A program made the translations under genes and the position numbers. Positions 1 to 11,449 of a stretch of DNA of 64,000 bases are shown here, in pieces (the stretch's first letter is position 1; each line of letters opens with the position of its first letter). The notes beneath the pieces were generated by a model, which ran no database searches, was not told where the DNA came from, and worked only from the letters and a program-made list of their open reading frames with translations. Source of the stretch: Helichrysum umbraculigerum (taxonomy: Eukaryota > Streptophyta > Magnoliopsida > Asterales > Asteraceae); the NCBI GenBank assembly GCA_949592205.1, contig CATIUR010000003.1, forward strand, positions 146,800,759 to 146,864,758, given 5' to 3'.

Positions 1-1689
1 ACGATTTGTAAAAAACTCTATAAACACCCATGCAACCATCAAGCATCATATTTAGATATTAATTTTTGAAAAACTAATACAAAAAAAATCACAAAGTCGA
101 TTAGTTTCACACTGACGAATTATGAACCAGTATTAAACTTTTTAGATAGAGCTATAAATCCCAATACTATTTTTGTTGAAAACCAAGCAAAAGTGAATTA
201 GTTTTGAGTGCGGTTCATATTAACGGATTATTTTACCACAGTACTACAAAGGAAATATCTCAATCTAAGGAATCCAAAGCCCATTGTTACATGGGTGGTG
301 ATATTTCCAACAAGCTTTTTGATAAATATACCATACTTGTGCATTAAACACTTGTACTGTACAAGCAAGAGATGCACAGTTTTGGTGGATTTATAAAAAT
401 CCTTGGTGGAAATATCACCACCCTTGTTACATATACCTTGAAAGTTTGCCCCCGGTTGAATTTTTCTCTACCGCACATGACAGGGCATGTCCCAATTTTT
501 TTTTTTTTTTCTTATCTCCACCTTGAAACTAACTACATTAATAAAACACCACATTTTAAAAGTGCTATATTGGTTGGTTAAGTGTCCATTTTTTAGTAGG
601 TTTGGAGTCCGTCCATTTTTATAAAAAAAATACATGGTCAGAAACTCAGAATGGTTCACCGACCATTTGATGCACCAACACCACTCTTGTTGTCTACCTC
701 TCACCCTCTCGTACATGAGATGTTAATGGATTAGATATAGATTGAATATACCAATATTCACGTCCATATCCGTTGTTAATAGTATAAAACGTAGTTTCCC
801 GGGAACCAAAAGGTTCCCGGTAACCGGCCGCACCGGCCCGGTAATGTATTTCCGGATTAATGGATGAATTCAGTAATGATAACTCATCATTCATATTCGA
901 TTAGTTAAACATTTATATCCATATTCTTTATTCGTCACAGTGAAACTACTACAGGAGAAAAGCAAGTAGAAGAGGGCTTATGCTCGATTGTAGAAAGTAG
1001 AACTCCCCGCCTATAAAGTGAGTCCATATCGTACTGGATGGATCGAGTGAATATTTAGTGGATCGATCGGATGATGATTGTCATGCCTACTAACACATAA
1101 TTCATCATCAGCTACTGCACGAATATAAATAAAATATTTAAGTACAAGATTCAATTCACTACTTATAATTAAGTACAGGATGCAAAACAAATACAGAGCA
1201 AATAATATGTTTTCTTGTTGGGATTTTAACAAGCAAATGGAGTATAGTATACCAAAATCTAGGAGCATATTCGTAAACTAAAAGATTATAGGTGTCTTGT
1301 CGTTTTGTCATTTGATCTGGTAGCTCTAAAGTCACAATCACTAATAATGGTGCCTAATATTTTATTTTTGTTGAAATCGTAAGTTCTTATCCAAACTTCT
1401 TACCATGTTGATTATAGGTTAACTATTCTTTGTTGCTCGTACGTCCTTGGCCTTGAGTCTTGACGATTATGATGTTTGCTTCGACGTTGGCTGTCTAAAA
1501 AGCTTCTTTGCTATTGGACAATTCGATCGATATATATTCGATTTATGTTTGAATTTGAAAAAAAAAAAGGAAGGAAGGAGACAGGAGAAAATAATGGTAA
1601 GTTTGCTGCTAATTAATCTTCTAACAAGTATCATAATCAACTTAGAAAATATTTATTATTTAACATATTGGTTTTGAACAAGATGTCGG
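1..1689. other. intergenic, no gene seen
   Basis: This is AT-rich sequence with only short chance reading frames and no recognisable domains. A GC-rich hairpin (GGGAACC-AAAA-GGTTCCC) lies near 799-816. Pyrimidine and purine runs occur near 495 and 1560. I see no promoter-gene arrangement. Confidence 0.6.
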
Positions 1690-1692
1690 TAA

Positions 1693-1705
1693 GACCATCC
1701 GTAAC
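1693..1705 (+). repeat. left terminal inverted repeat of the PIF/Harbinger element
   Basis: The sequence GACCATCCGTAAC is preceded by the TAA target duplication and matches the reverse complement of 3825-3837 exactly. Confidence 0.85.
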
Positions 1706-2038
1706 GCGCTGATGTGGCCCGCGTTGTCAGCTCCAGAACGCCAGAACGCCGCTAACGGCGTTCTGGACGGCGTTCAGCTCGGCGTTCTCACTCGATTAAC
1801 GCCTCCGTTTTCCGCGTTTTGGTGGGACCCACAGCATATTTAATTTTCTTTTCTCTTTTTCTTTCGCGATAAATACCGAAAAAAAAAAAAAAACGGTTTT
1901 TTTTTTTTAAATTCAAAAAGTTTCGAAAAAAACAAAAAAAAAAATAAAAAAAAATTAGGGGAGCGTGGGTAACGGTTCTTTTTCAAAAAAAATTAATTTT
2001 TTTTTTTTTTTTTTTTCAAACCACCTAACCCATTTCTC

Positions 2039-2046
2039 TATATAAA
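2039..2046 (+). promoter_or_regulatory. TATA box of the transposon gene
   Basis: TATATAAA lies 90 bp upstream of the ATG at 2129. It follows long T and A tracts and precedes a C/A-rich leader typical of plant 5' untranslated regions. Confidence 0.6.
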
Positions 2047-2128
2047 CTAACACATTCTAACTCATTTTTTAACCCACTTCTTTCCTTTCAACACCATTTC
2101 TCCATCTATTTTCAATACTTTCAACACC

Positions 2129-3373
2129 ATGTCCAACCCAAATTCCGACTACAATCAAACCAACAACCCGGAAAATATGTCGTACACAAACCTTATGTTA
2201 TTCGGAACCGGAAACACACCCGGTTCGAGCGGGTCTAACCCAAACGTACGTCCAACCCAACCACCATACGGGTATTATCCTAACCCGAATTTTCAACAAC
2301 ACTATGATCCAACCCAACCACCATACGGGTATTATCCTAACCCGAATTTTCAACAACTACCGTTCCCGCAACCTTACCCGCAACAACCGTTCCGGCAACC
2401 AACTTTCCCGCAACAACCGGCTATGCAACCCGAACAGACGGATGAAGCACCAACCCAAAGATCCGGAAAACAAGTCACGCCTCAATCCAATAAAAGAAGC
2501 CATGCCAAAAAAACAGACGGGTCGAAAAAAACATGCAACAAACGGGCATGGTCGCCAACTGAAGAGGCGTGGTTAGCAACTTGTTATTGCGACGCATCCG
2601 AAGACTCTGAAGTCGGTAACTCACAAAAACGGGGTACTTTGTGGGGTACTATTGAAGAAAAGTTCAACGCCAACAATTATGGTTGGGTTCGCGGCGCCGA
2701 CCAATTATCATCCAAGTGGCGTACACTTGACCGAATCTGCAAAAACTTCAACGGGTGTTATGAGTCGGTAAATCGAGCTTGGGGTAGCGGCCGAGACAAC
2801 GGGATGATTTACGATCAAGCCGTAGCCGAATACTACGATACCTACACGAAGACATTCACCTCAAGGGAGGCTTGGTGGTTCCTCAAAGATCATCCGAAAT
2901 GGAAGGCACCAAATCCGGTAGGTGGAACCGGATTGCGCGACGAGGACGAAGATTTTTTTGATCAGTCCGTTGATCTCTCTGCCGACCGAGAGAACGAGTT
3001 ATTTGGGCCCGACCCGATTCCACGGCCCATGGGCCGAAACAGAGCCCGAAAAGCGGCCCGAAGCTCTGGTTCTTCCGATGCGGCGACATCTTCCCGGACA
3101 GGAACCCCGACCGAAAAGGTTGATGACGCGATACAGGCTATGGCGAAACACAAGGCCGAATTGTTAGCCGCCCAAAAAGCATCGATTGAGGAGATCACCC
3201 GTCAGGAACGATTGAGAACTGCGTTTCAAGGTCTACAGTTTCTCAAATTCAACCCCGAAGAGATCCCGGATCCAGCTGACCGTGCAGCGTTCGCGAAGAT
3301 GAAGAAACAGTTTCGAAATGAGTTTGCGGAGTTCTACGATGCCGACGAGGACAACGAGGATGACGACGAGTAG
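2129..3373 (+). CDS. PIF/Harbinger ORF1: Myb/SANT-like protein with NAM-associated C-terminal region
   Basis: This intact single-exon protein has 414 residues. The N-terminus (about 1-125) is Pro/Gln/Asn-rich and holds two near-identical copies of a PTQPPYGYYPNPNFQQ unit (about 42-77). A basic stretch follows. Residues about 139-255 form a Myb/SANT-like or trihelix fold with conserved tryptophans (WSPTEEAWL, LWGTIEEKF, LSSKWRTLDR). The C-terminal part is charged, with a helical KAELLAAQKASIEEI segment and an acidic Asp/Glu tail. Plant databases often label this family as glutathione S-transferase T3-like or NAM-associated; those labels are misleading. In known PIF/Harbinger elements the Myb-like protein helps the separate transposase enter the nucleus and bind DNA. 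That role is inferred here from the family. No transposase gene is present beside it. Confidence 0.85.
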   Translation: MSNPNSDYNQTNNPENMSYTNLMLFGTGNTPGSSGSNPNVRPTQPPYGYYPNPNFQQHYDPTQPPYGYYPNPNFQQLPFPQPYPQQPFRQPTFPQQPAMQPEQTDEAPTQRSGKQVTPQSNKRSHAKKTDGSKKTCNKRAWSPTEEAWLATCYCDASEDSEVGNSQKRGTLWGTIEEKFNANNYGWVRGADQLSSKWRTLDRICKNFNGCYESVNRAWGSGRDNGMIYDQAVAEYYDTYTKTFTSREAWWFLKDHPKWKAPNPVGGTGLRDEDEDFFDQSVDLSADRENELFGPDPIPRPMGRNRARKAARSSGSSDAATSSRTGTPTEKVDDAIQAMAKHKAELLAAQKASIEEITRQERLRTAFQGLQFLKFNPEEIPDPADRAAFAKMKKQFRNEFAEFYDADEDNEDDDE

Positions 3374-3824
3374 TTTTTAGTGTGTTTAGATTTTTATGAT
3401 TGTAACGTTTAATTTCTTAGGATTGTAACGTTTTATTTTTTAGGATTTTTATGATTGTAACGTTTTATTTTTTAGGATTGTAACGTTTAGATTTTTAGGA
3501 ATGTAACGTTTTAATTTTTAGGATCGTATTGTATTTTAAAATTATTGTGATGTATTTTATTTTTAAAAAGTAATGTAGTTCATTTTTATTTGAATTAATG
3601 TATGGTTTTTATTTTAATTATTGTGGTGTATTGTATTTTTAATTAAAATGTTTTGTATTGTATTTTAAATAAAAGAAAATTAAATTTAGTTAGTTAGTGG
3701 TGGGTCCCAGAATGGAGAAAAAAAGTGGCGTTCTGGTGTTATGATTAGGGACGTTCTGGTGTTATAGTTTGACGCTGATGTGGCGCTGATGTGGCAGCTG
3801 AAAAAGTGGCGTTCTGGTGTTACG

Positions 3825-3837
3825 GTTACGGATGGTC
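3825..3837 (-). repeat. right terminal inverted repeat of the PIF/Harbinger element
   Basis: The plus strand reads GTTACGGATGGTC and is followed by TAA. It is the exact inverse of the left terminal repeat. Confidence 0.85.
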
Positions 3838-3840
3838 TAA

Positions 3841-4970
3841 TTATAAAATCGTGTGATGAACATGTATAGTAGCATTTTTTATTAATTTATTGAAGAGCGA
3901 TAATTAATGACAGTTACCTACATATATATAACCTAAAATAATCACCTGTTCCAGACAAAGTGACACACTTAGAGACAAAATAATGGTTCCAACAATTGAT
4001 TTCAAAATGAGAATGAATATTTTGCCGGCTTAAGCAATTAACCAAAACTAAATCTTAAATTAAATAGTAATTTATTTTGCTTCTAAAAACAAATTACATG
4101 AATACACGATATATAATATCTAATAATTAAGGTGAATCACATATCGGCCGTGGATACCAGAGATATTGAGTTTATAAGGTATATTTTCTTCTCACCCAAT
4201 AAATTTTGGGCCACAAGAACAACATATTGATCACGTGAACTATATATGGAGTGAAGCGTTCTCGAACAAGAGTAGTACGTAGTATCAATTGTGACCTCTT
4301 AGGAAGTCCCTGTGTGGTTTCCATGAAAAATTTGTACGTACGCCTACAGGCAAAGTGGACAAGTTAAGATTTTACAAATGAAAACTGCAACACTCGATTC
4401 AAATTTCAACAAATATAAAACATATGAGACACATCAACATTCTTAAAAAACTTTTAACTTGATTTGACATATTGTTAATTTGTAATTAACTGGAGTAAAT
4501 TATTACAAACTTTATCTTTTAATTATGTCGTAATCTACAATGATATGACATTGTCTTTTTTCCTGTGGTTATGTTGTTCCTAGGAAAACATCAACGTAGT
4601 AACAATGCATATCAAGGAATAGTCGAATGACAATATTCGCGAACTCTTTATCGTTGGATTTATTAGGGTCACTATCGTTTGGTTATTATGTAAACCTCTC
4701 TTGTGAGCAGTATGACGAAAGAAGGTTTTCTCAAAATTCAATCGAACATACAACATACATAACTTAACCTCATTAAATTTGACTTCTTTGAAGATATCGT
4801 TATCGTCTTCATATATAATTTCGGTTCTATTTTCCGATCCTTTTGATTTCGAATAAGGAGTTACAAGAAAAAGAATTGCCTAGATTGGTAAGCCTATGAC
4901 TTATTTTCAGAAGTTTTGTAAATTTACTTCTTATCTTAAATTATGTGTTGTCACATGTAATGTTAGATGT
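3841..4970. other. intergenic and upstream region of the P450 gene
   Basis: The sequence is AT-rich with no credible coding frame. It presumably contains the distal promoter of the P450 gene that starts at 5022. I can assign no particular regulatory site. Confidence 0.5.
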
Positions 4971-4977
4971 TATAAAA
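4971..4977 (+). promoter_or_regulatory. probable TATA box of the P450 gene
   Basis: TATAAAA lies 51 bp upstream of the start codon. Transcription would begin near 5000, giving a short 5' untranslated region. No transcript data support it. Confidence 0.45.
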
Positions 4978-5021
4978 GGTCTACCTTTTTCTGATACTCT
5001 TTTCTTTATTTAGGAAGTAAA

Positions 5022-7267
5022 ATGGTGGCAACAGTGGAAAAAGTTGTGCTTGCCATTTTTATGGTTGTGATAGGAAGGTGGGGGTGGAAATTACTAAATT
5101 GGGCATGGTTAAAGCCTAAGAAGTTAGAAAAGTGGTTGAAAGATGAAGGGTATAAAGGTAATTCGTATAAACCAGTAATAGGTGACTTGAAAGAACTTTT
5201 AACAATGATGAAGGAAGCTAAATCAAAGTCCATGCCAATTTCTCATAATATCATGCCATATGCTCTGCCCTTTGATCACCATATCATCAACAAATATGGT
5301 ATTCCATTCCTCTTTGTTTATAACAAGGTTATTTGCCCCGCTTTGCTGGGGTAATCTACCAACATAACATAAGCTTTATTATTCACATAAAAGGAGTAAT
5401 AGCCTTCAAAGTAAAGAAATTATTATAACTATTATCATGGCCACCGATGTATATATATAGAATGTATATGATTTTTATAGGTAAGCCGAGTCGATATTCA
5501 GAATCAAAATTCCAAAACAAGTGTCTGATGTAGTATTTTACGACATTGATATTCAATGGCCTGCTTATGTTTCTTGAATTGAAAGGCAATGAACACTGCT
5601 TCATATAGAAAGATAACCGTAAAACTGAAAACCAGACCCAATCTAATTCAATATTTACAACTCCAACTCGGTTTAGTTTGAAAATCAGAATTTGATGTAT
5701 TTGATTTACAACCAAATAGCAATATAATTGTGGGTGGATCTGTTAAAAAAAACCATAGACCAAACTACAAAAGGTATGTGGGATAAAATTAAATAATAAA
5801 AATACCTTTTTTTTTCTTGGTTTCACAGGAAAAAAATCATTTGTTTGGTTTGGGCCTATTCCAAGGATTTATATCATGGAACCCGAACTAATAAAGGAAA
5901 TATTTTCAAGGCCCAATGACTTTCAAAAGCCACACCCGGACCCTGTAAGTGATAGTGTCATCGGTGGACTCCTTAAATCCGAGGGTCACAAATGGGTCAA
6001 ACATCGTCAAATAATCAACCCGGCTTTTCATGCTGAAAACATCAAGGTTAGTAGTAACATTTTTAAATTTTACTAGATTATTTTTTTTTAGATCTAAAGA
6101 AATGTTTGTGGTTGCATAGAGTATGTTCCCCTTGATTTGTTCGAGTTGTAGCGAAATGATCAACAAATGGGAGATGCTCGTTACGGGAAATGGCCCAGTG
6201 CCAGTGGTAGTCGATGTATGGCCTTTTATCGATAACTTGGCTGGAGATGTTATTTCACGAACGGCATTTGGTAGTTGTTATGAAGAAGGACAAAAAATAT
6301 TCCGAATGATAAAGGAACAAATATATCTCGCACTTCAACAACTGTTGATGGCATATCTTCCGGGAGGAAGGTAAAAACAACGATCAAATCACCTAACGAC
6401 GTGCATTGAACATATAGTTCTATTAATATAAGATACTTTGTTTTCAAATGTAGGTTTATACCTACAAAAGCGAGCAAGAAGTTTAAGAAAAATTATAACG
6501 AGCTTCGAGCTACGTTGTTAGATATAATCAATAAAAGGAAGAAAGCAATGGAGATAGGAGAAGATAACAATGATGATTTACTCGGGATTTTGTTAAAATC
6601 AAACGCAAAAGAGATCGAAGAAAAAGGATTCGGAATGAATATGGATGACGTGATGGAAGAATGCAAGTTATTTTACTTTGCTGGATCCGAAACAACTTCA
6701 AGTTTGATCGTTTGGACTATGGTTTGTTTAAGTTTGAATCAACAATGGCAAACTAAAGCTCGCGAAGAGCTTATGCAAGTTTTTGGTACCCGAGAATTAC
6801 ATTTTGAAGGCTTAAAGGATCTAAAGATTGTGACGATGATACTAAACGAGGTACTTAGGCTATACCCACCTGTAGTTATGGCTATACGAGCGACTACCAA
6901 GGAAACAAAGCTTGGAAACATGAAAATGCCATCGGGTGTGCACCTAACAATACCTATAATGAATATTCATCATGATCAAGAAATATGGGGTGAAGATGTA
7001 ACAGAGTTCAAACCTGAAAGGTTTTCTGAAGGGGTTGCAAATGCCATAAAGGGAAGAGGCGGATCGAGTTCATTTTTGCCATTTTTTGGTGGTCCACGCG
7101 TTTGCATTGGACAAAACTTTGCAATGATAGAAGCGAAAGCGGCCATATCTAAAATTCTTCAACGATTTTCCTTTGAGCTCGCTCCATCATATGAACATTC
7201 TCCGACCCCTTTGTTTACTCTTCCACCTCAATTTGGTGCTCACTTGATTTTACGTAACATCAAATAA
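5022..7267 (+). CDS. cytochrome P450, CYP72A-like, four exons
   Basis: The exons are 5022-5298, 5829-6046, 6120-6370 and 6454-7267. All introns have GT-AG borders and the frame is preserved, giving 519 residues, the usual CYP72A length. An N-terminal membrane anchor (about residues 5-26) precedes the WLKPKKLEKWLKDEGYKG linker typical of the family. The I-helix oxygen-binding motif AGSETT is at about 325-330, the K-helix ExxR (EVLR) at 381-384, PERF follows, and the heme loop FFGGPRVCIG has its axial Cys near 466. All catalytic landmarks are present, so the enzyme is probably functional. It would be an ER-bound monooxygenase fed by cytochrome P450 reductase. CYP72A enzymes act on terpenoids (secologanin-type iridoids, triterpenoids) or gibberellins; the substrate cannot be read from the sequence. 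The 330-bp reading frame at 5022 runs into intron 1 and is not a separate short protein. Confidence 0.9.
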
Positions 7268-7600
7268 ATATTATTGTATGTCAAAACAATTGGCCCATTT
7301 CTCTGTTGTCGTTGACGATTATGGTGTTTGACACTTACAAGTGTGTTTGTTTTATCATCGGGTTACCCCTCTCATGACCACAGAAAACTTGACCACAGAA
7401 AACTTGATATTTGGTCTGAGTTTGAAGTTGTAAAAATGAATAAATGATGAAGACGAAGAGCTAGATAAGAATATTATGGTAGACTTGTTTAGTCTTTTTT
7501 AATGCATCTTCTTAATTTGGGCCAAATTTTCTATCCTAAAACAATTGGGTGGTTGAAAATTGAAACTGTTGCTCTGTATCAATAACTTAATTTTTTTTTA
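7268..7600. other. 3' flank of the P450 gene
   Basis: No gene is seen. AATAAA-like words occur just after the stop (near 7264) and near 7439 and could serve for polyadenylation. Confidence 0.4.
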
Positions 7601-8485
7601 GGTTAATAATGGTTTAATCCCTAAAGTTTCACTTTTTTTTCGTTTTAACCACTAAACTTTTTTTTTTAATGTTTTAACCATTCAACTTAGGGTCAATAAT
7701 GGTTTAATCCCTGAACTTTCAATTTATTTTCGTTTTAACCACTCAACTTTGTTTTAAACGTTTTAACCACTCAACTTATGAGTTGACCATACTTTAACCA
7801 CTAAAGTTCATTTAACCATTAAAAAAAAACCCTTTCGTTAACTTATAATGAAAGTTTAGATCGTGATATATAAACTTTGAACTGATTTATTATCGACCAA
7901 GGTTGTTAAGAGAGAGATCTTACCTAGGATCGTTTTTGTCTTCACAAGATCGAAATCATAAGATAAAATCGGGATCGTAAGATCTTACGATTTCGATTTA
8001 AGCATAGGATCTTACGATGTCGATTCGATCCGATCTTACTTAACATGAATATAAGTTAAGAAAATATAAATTAGTTAAGTGATCTAGGATCGTAAGATCT
8101 TACGATGTCGATCCCGATTTGATCTTACGATTTCGATCTTGTGAATACAAAAACGATTCTAGGTAAGATCTCTCTCTTGACAACCTTAGTCGATAAAAAA
8201 ATCAGTTCAAAGTTTATATATCCCGATCTAAACTTTCATTATAAGTTAACGAAAGGGTTTTTTTTAATGGTTAAATGAACTTTAGTGGTTAAAGTATGGT
8301 CAACTCATAAGTTGAGTGGCTAAAACGTTTAAAACAAAGTTGAGTGGTTAAAACGAAAACAAATTGAAAGTTCATGGATTAAACCAATATTGACCCTAAG
8401 TTGAGTGGTTAAAACATTCAAAAAAAAGTTGAGTGGTTAAAACGAAAAAAAAGTGAAACTTTAGGTATTAAACCATTATTAACCC
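7601..8485. mobile_element. 885 bp foldback (long-inverted-repeat MITE)
   Basis: The two halves are near-perfect inverse copies. GGTTAATAATGGTTTAAT at 7601 matches the inverse of the end at 8485, and the symmetry continues through a GATCGTAAGATCTTACGATG-type core around 7925-8150. The arms carry degenerate GTTTTAACCACTCAACTT repeats. No coding capacity is seen. A transcript would fold into one long hairpin. The superfamily is not assigned because I could not confirm a target duplication. Confidence 0.8.
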
Positions 8486-9508
8486 TTTTTTTTTTTTTTT
8501 TTTCTAACAAAGAAGAAGTTAAACTTGAAAACCTGGTGAGTAGTAGTAGATAAACTTACATAACAGCTAATCAACTCAGCTAAAATATTGTTAAACGTAA
8601 ACAACTTAAAGCCTCAAATGGGTCAATCAAGTGTAACAACAGATCAAATGTTAAAAGTATAAATTAATGAGTTCACCCAATTATGATGCATTTCCATCTA
8701 TCCCCACCTGCAAAACTATAAACTATGTCAACTCCAAAATTTCAATGTTTTTAGGTCTTGTGTACAGTGCTATCAAATGATGATAGTATTGGACAAGTTA
8801 GGAATGATCTACTAGTAAGCTCATTATCAATACGTACACTCGTTTGGAATTTAATTTGCATTAAAATCATCGATTAGGAACTACCTAAACATGATATATC
8901 GATCAAACCAAAATATTCAGATGAAGGTTACTAAGCAAAAGAACTACCTAAACAGTCATATAAAACTAGATGAACACATAAAACTTATCGATCCAAGCGT
9001 TTATTGGCTTGCTTCCTGTAGTGATGCACTTGTAGTGAGTTACTAATAACTTTTGTAGATAATATAAATATAAATATCATAATAAATCGGGTTATACTTG
9101 TAATGAAACTAATGTTGGATACTTGAGAAAGTCGCTGAAAATCTACCTCCACACATTAACGAATAACGAGCCCTTGAAGCATTAACTGCATAATAGTGCT
9201 GGACTTGCAACACTTAATTCAAGAACCGTGAACCTGTAGACAAATCACACATGCCTTCAATTTACTTAAAACAATAATAATAGAACAATCAAATTAAAAC
9301 ATTTTAATTAAATTTACCCATTGTCCTCTATCGTCACCGATGATATAATACTAGTAGAATTAAGGGTGACTTAAAACAACGAGTTTTGTAAAACCAATAA
9401 ATCTAAAGTACTGCTTCTGAAGACACCATTCAAAGGAGTGGACTACGCGAGTTTAGATCCAACCGAACCTGCTTCACCGTACAAAACGTTCACTGTTTTA
9501 AGCCTAAC
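8486..9508. other. intergenic, no gene seen
   Basis: This AT-rich stretch starts with a T tract at 8486-8503 that abuts the foldback end. No supported coding frame or RNA gene was found. Confidence 0.5.
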
Positions 9509-9842
9509 CTTTTTTAAGGGTTTAGTGTGCGCAAATGTAACAAATTATAGTCTGACATTCATAGTATGTAACGAACTACTCGGGCTTCCAGTGTATGTAA
9601 CGAACTACTCGGGCTTCCAGTGTATGTAACGAACTTGTAATTTATTTACATTGTATGTAATTTTTTGGTACTTTTTCCACGTGTCGACTTTATACGCTGC
9701 CAGTGACCTCCCTTAAAACCGTTAATCTGACGAAAATACATACAATGTAAATAAATTACAAGTTCATCAGATACAATAGCTTTAAATATACGAATGTCAT
9801 ACTATAGTTTGTTACATTTGCGCGCACTAAACCCTTTTTTTA
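9509..9842. mobile_element. foldback MITE of about 334 bp with an internal tandem repeat
   Basis: The left arm (AAGGGTTTAGTGTGCGCAAA) and the right arm (inverse AAGGGTTTAGTGCGCGCAAA) are near-perfect inverted copies. They extend inward through TGTAACAAA-TATAGT. The loop side contains CCACGTGTCGAC. There is no coding capacity. Chance reading frames across the arms were ignored. Confidence 0.75.
9564..9635. repeat. 29 bp tandem repeat, 2.5 copies
   Basis: The unit starts GTATGTAACGAACTACTCGG and repeats at 9564, 9593 and 9622, with the third copy partial. It is present only in the left arm of the foldback, so it arose after the inverted arms formed. Confidence 0.85.
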
Positions 9843-9889
9843 ACTCGCATTTGACTCGCCTATATATATATATATAATATGTTTATAAG

Positions 9890-10184
9890 CTTACATCTTG
9901 ACGTACTGGAGAGTTCACGGAAAACGACACAAGTTTTGCGACATGCTTGGCGACTTCACGAAGTACGACACAAATTTTGCAATGTATATAGCGACTTTAT
10001 GGAGAACTTCGCAAGATTAACGACATAATCTGCGACTTTGGTGTTATTGTATATAACAATACGACGTCATTTGAGACATGAACGACGTCGACGTCGTTAA
10101 ATGTGTCGTTATCTGTGTCACTATTAAACGACCTCTAGATGTGTGTCACTAAAAACGTCGTTAAAAGAAGTTTTTCTGGTAGTG
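9890..10184. mobile_element. terminal stub of a CACTA transposon
   Basis: The right end reads TTTTTCTGGTAGTG, the inverse of a CACTACCAGAAAAA terminus, which is diagnostic of CACTA (En/Spm) elements. The preceding 290 bp contain repeated GCGAC, CGACACAA and GTCGTT words, as expected for subterminal binding repeats. I did not find a matching left terminus upstream, so this appears to be a truncated remnant. Confidence 0.65.
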
Positions 10185-11449
10185 GATCTACATTGTTGAA
10201 AAACTAATTAAAAAATCCATTCAAGTTCACGGGAATATTGGTTCGTAATTTAAATACATTATTCGAATCCGACTCACCCCCTCTTATTGGAATCAAATTA
10301 TATATAGATAAAATAATAAACTTGAAAACCCGCAAACCCGAATAACCCACGTAAATAAGCTCGATCGAATATTTAATCGAATCATAACACCCCTACCGTC
10401 CATTTATTATGGCCCATGAGGAGAGGTACCCGAAATGATGCCCGTGCATTCAACGACGACATACAACCCCATGCTACATTAAGTACAACCCCATGCTGCT
10501 TAAATTCACGGTAGTTCCTTTATTTACATCTAACCCCCCTCAAAATTCATTCAGTTTTTCCAGTATCTCAAAATATCTAAAACAAATTGATATTATGTAT
10601 TAAAAAATAAAAAATAAATATTGGGATCCATCCATGGTCTATCAAATTAAATATTAGGAAAATAATTTGTATGACTAATTATGTAAGCTTAAAAAAAAAC
10701 CTAAGGATGTGATTGGTTGCTTTGAAAAATTGATTGGATGAGATTAGGAGAGAGAAAAAAATCAACCAATAAAATAATTAGGTCTGTATTTAGGTCTATG
10801 TAATTATGTTGATATAGCATTACTCTTTTTTAATTGTTCTTACTCATATAAAATGGCATTTAAGTATGAAAGTACCAATAAATTCATTGATTTTCAATGA
10901 GATATTTGTATAATATCAAAAGTTTAAATTTTGAATAAGTTTGTTTATTGGCATTATAGAACAAATACGACCGACTATAATTATGTAGGTAAATTGGTGT
11001 GAAAAGTAATTTCGATTATTTGTATACTAGTAAAATTTTAGGCCGTACGACTCAGGGAGTCACGGTCCATTCTTAAAAAGGTTGGAGAAATGTTACACTC
11101 ACAAAAATTTTACAAAAAAATATTCATAGAATGACATTGATCAATCATTTGAAGAGATAAGCAAGAGAGTGAAAAAACTAACAATTTTGATTGGTTTATC
11201 TCCATGTCCACATCATTTTCTGAGTTTTTATTTGTAAAATTTGTGTGACTTTTGTATTTCTCAAAAGGTTAATGTCAATTGAAGATGTATTTTTCTTTAA
11301 CAACAACAAAGATCTACCCCGTAAAAACAATCGTAGATGTCTTTTTCTTTTAATTGAAAGTACCTCTTTTTATATATGTTAATTCAATTATAAATGTTTT
11401 TAACACCCTCTAACTTTATCCCAAGAAACTAACATCTTAGCTCTTTTAA
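10185..11449. other. intergenic, no gene seen
   Basis: This AT-rich stretch has no supported gene. A weak small foldback inside it is listed separately. Confidence 0.5.
11084..11268. mobile_element. candidate small MITE with imperfect inverted ends
   Basis: The left end (AGAAATGTTACACTCACAAA) and the inverse of the right end (AGAAATACAAAAGTCACACA) agree at roughly 80% over 31 bp. Both continue into AATTTTACAAA. No target duplication is confirmed. Confidence 0.4.

Larger units (their letters stand above)
1690..3840 (+). mobile_element. PIF/Harbinger-type DNA transposon carrying only the Myb/SANT-like gene
   Basis: The element is bounded by a 13 bp terminal inverted repeat (GACCATCCGTAAC) at 1693-1705 and 3825-3837. 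A TAA target duplication flanks it at 1690-1692 and 3838-3840. TNA-type 3 bp duplications and short terminal repeats are the known signature of PIF/Harbinger elements. Subterminal repeats of GGCGTTCTGG occur at both ends. The only gene inside is the Myb/SANT-like accessory ORF. The DDE transposase gene that autonomous family members carry is absent, so movement would need a transposase from elsewhere. The perfect ends and intact ORF suggest it is fairly young. Confidence 0.85.

Noticed and set aside
1447..1677. A 76-codon frame before the PIF/Harbinger element
   Set aside because: It contains a poly-Lys run from an A tract and no recognisable domain; it ends just before the transposon and has no promoter.
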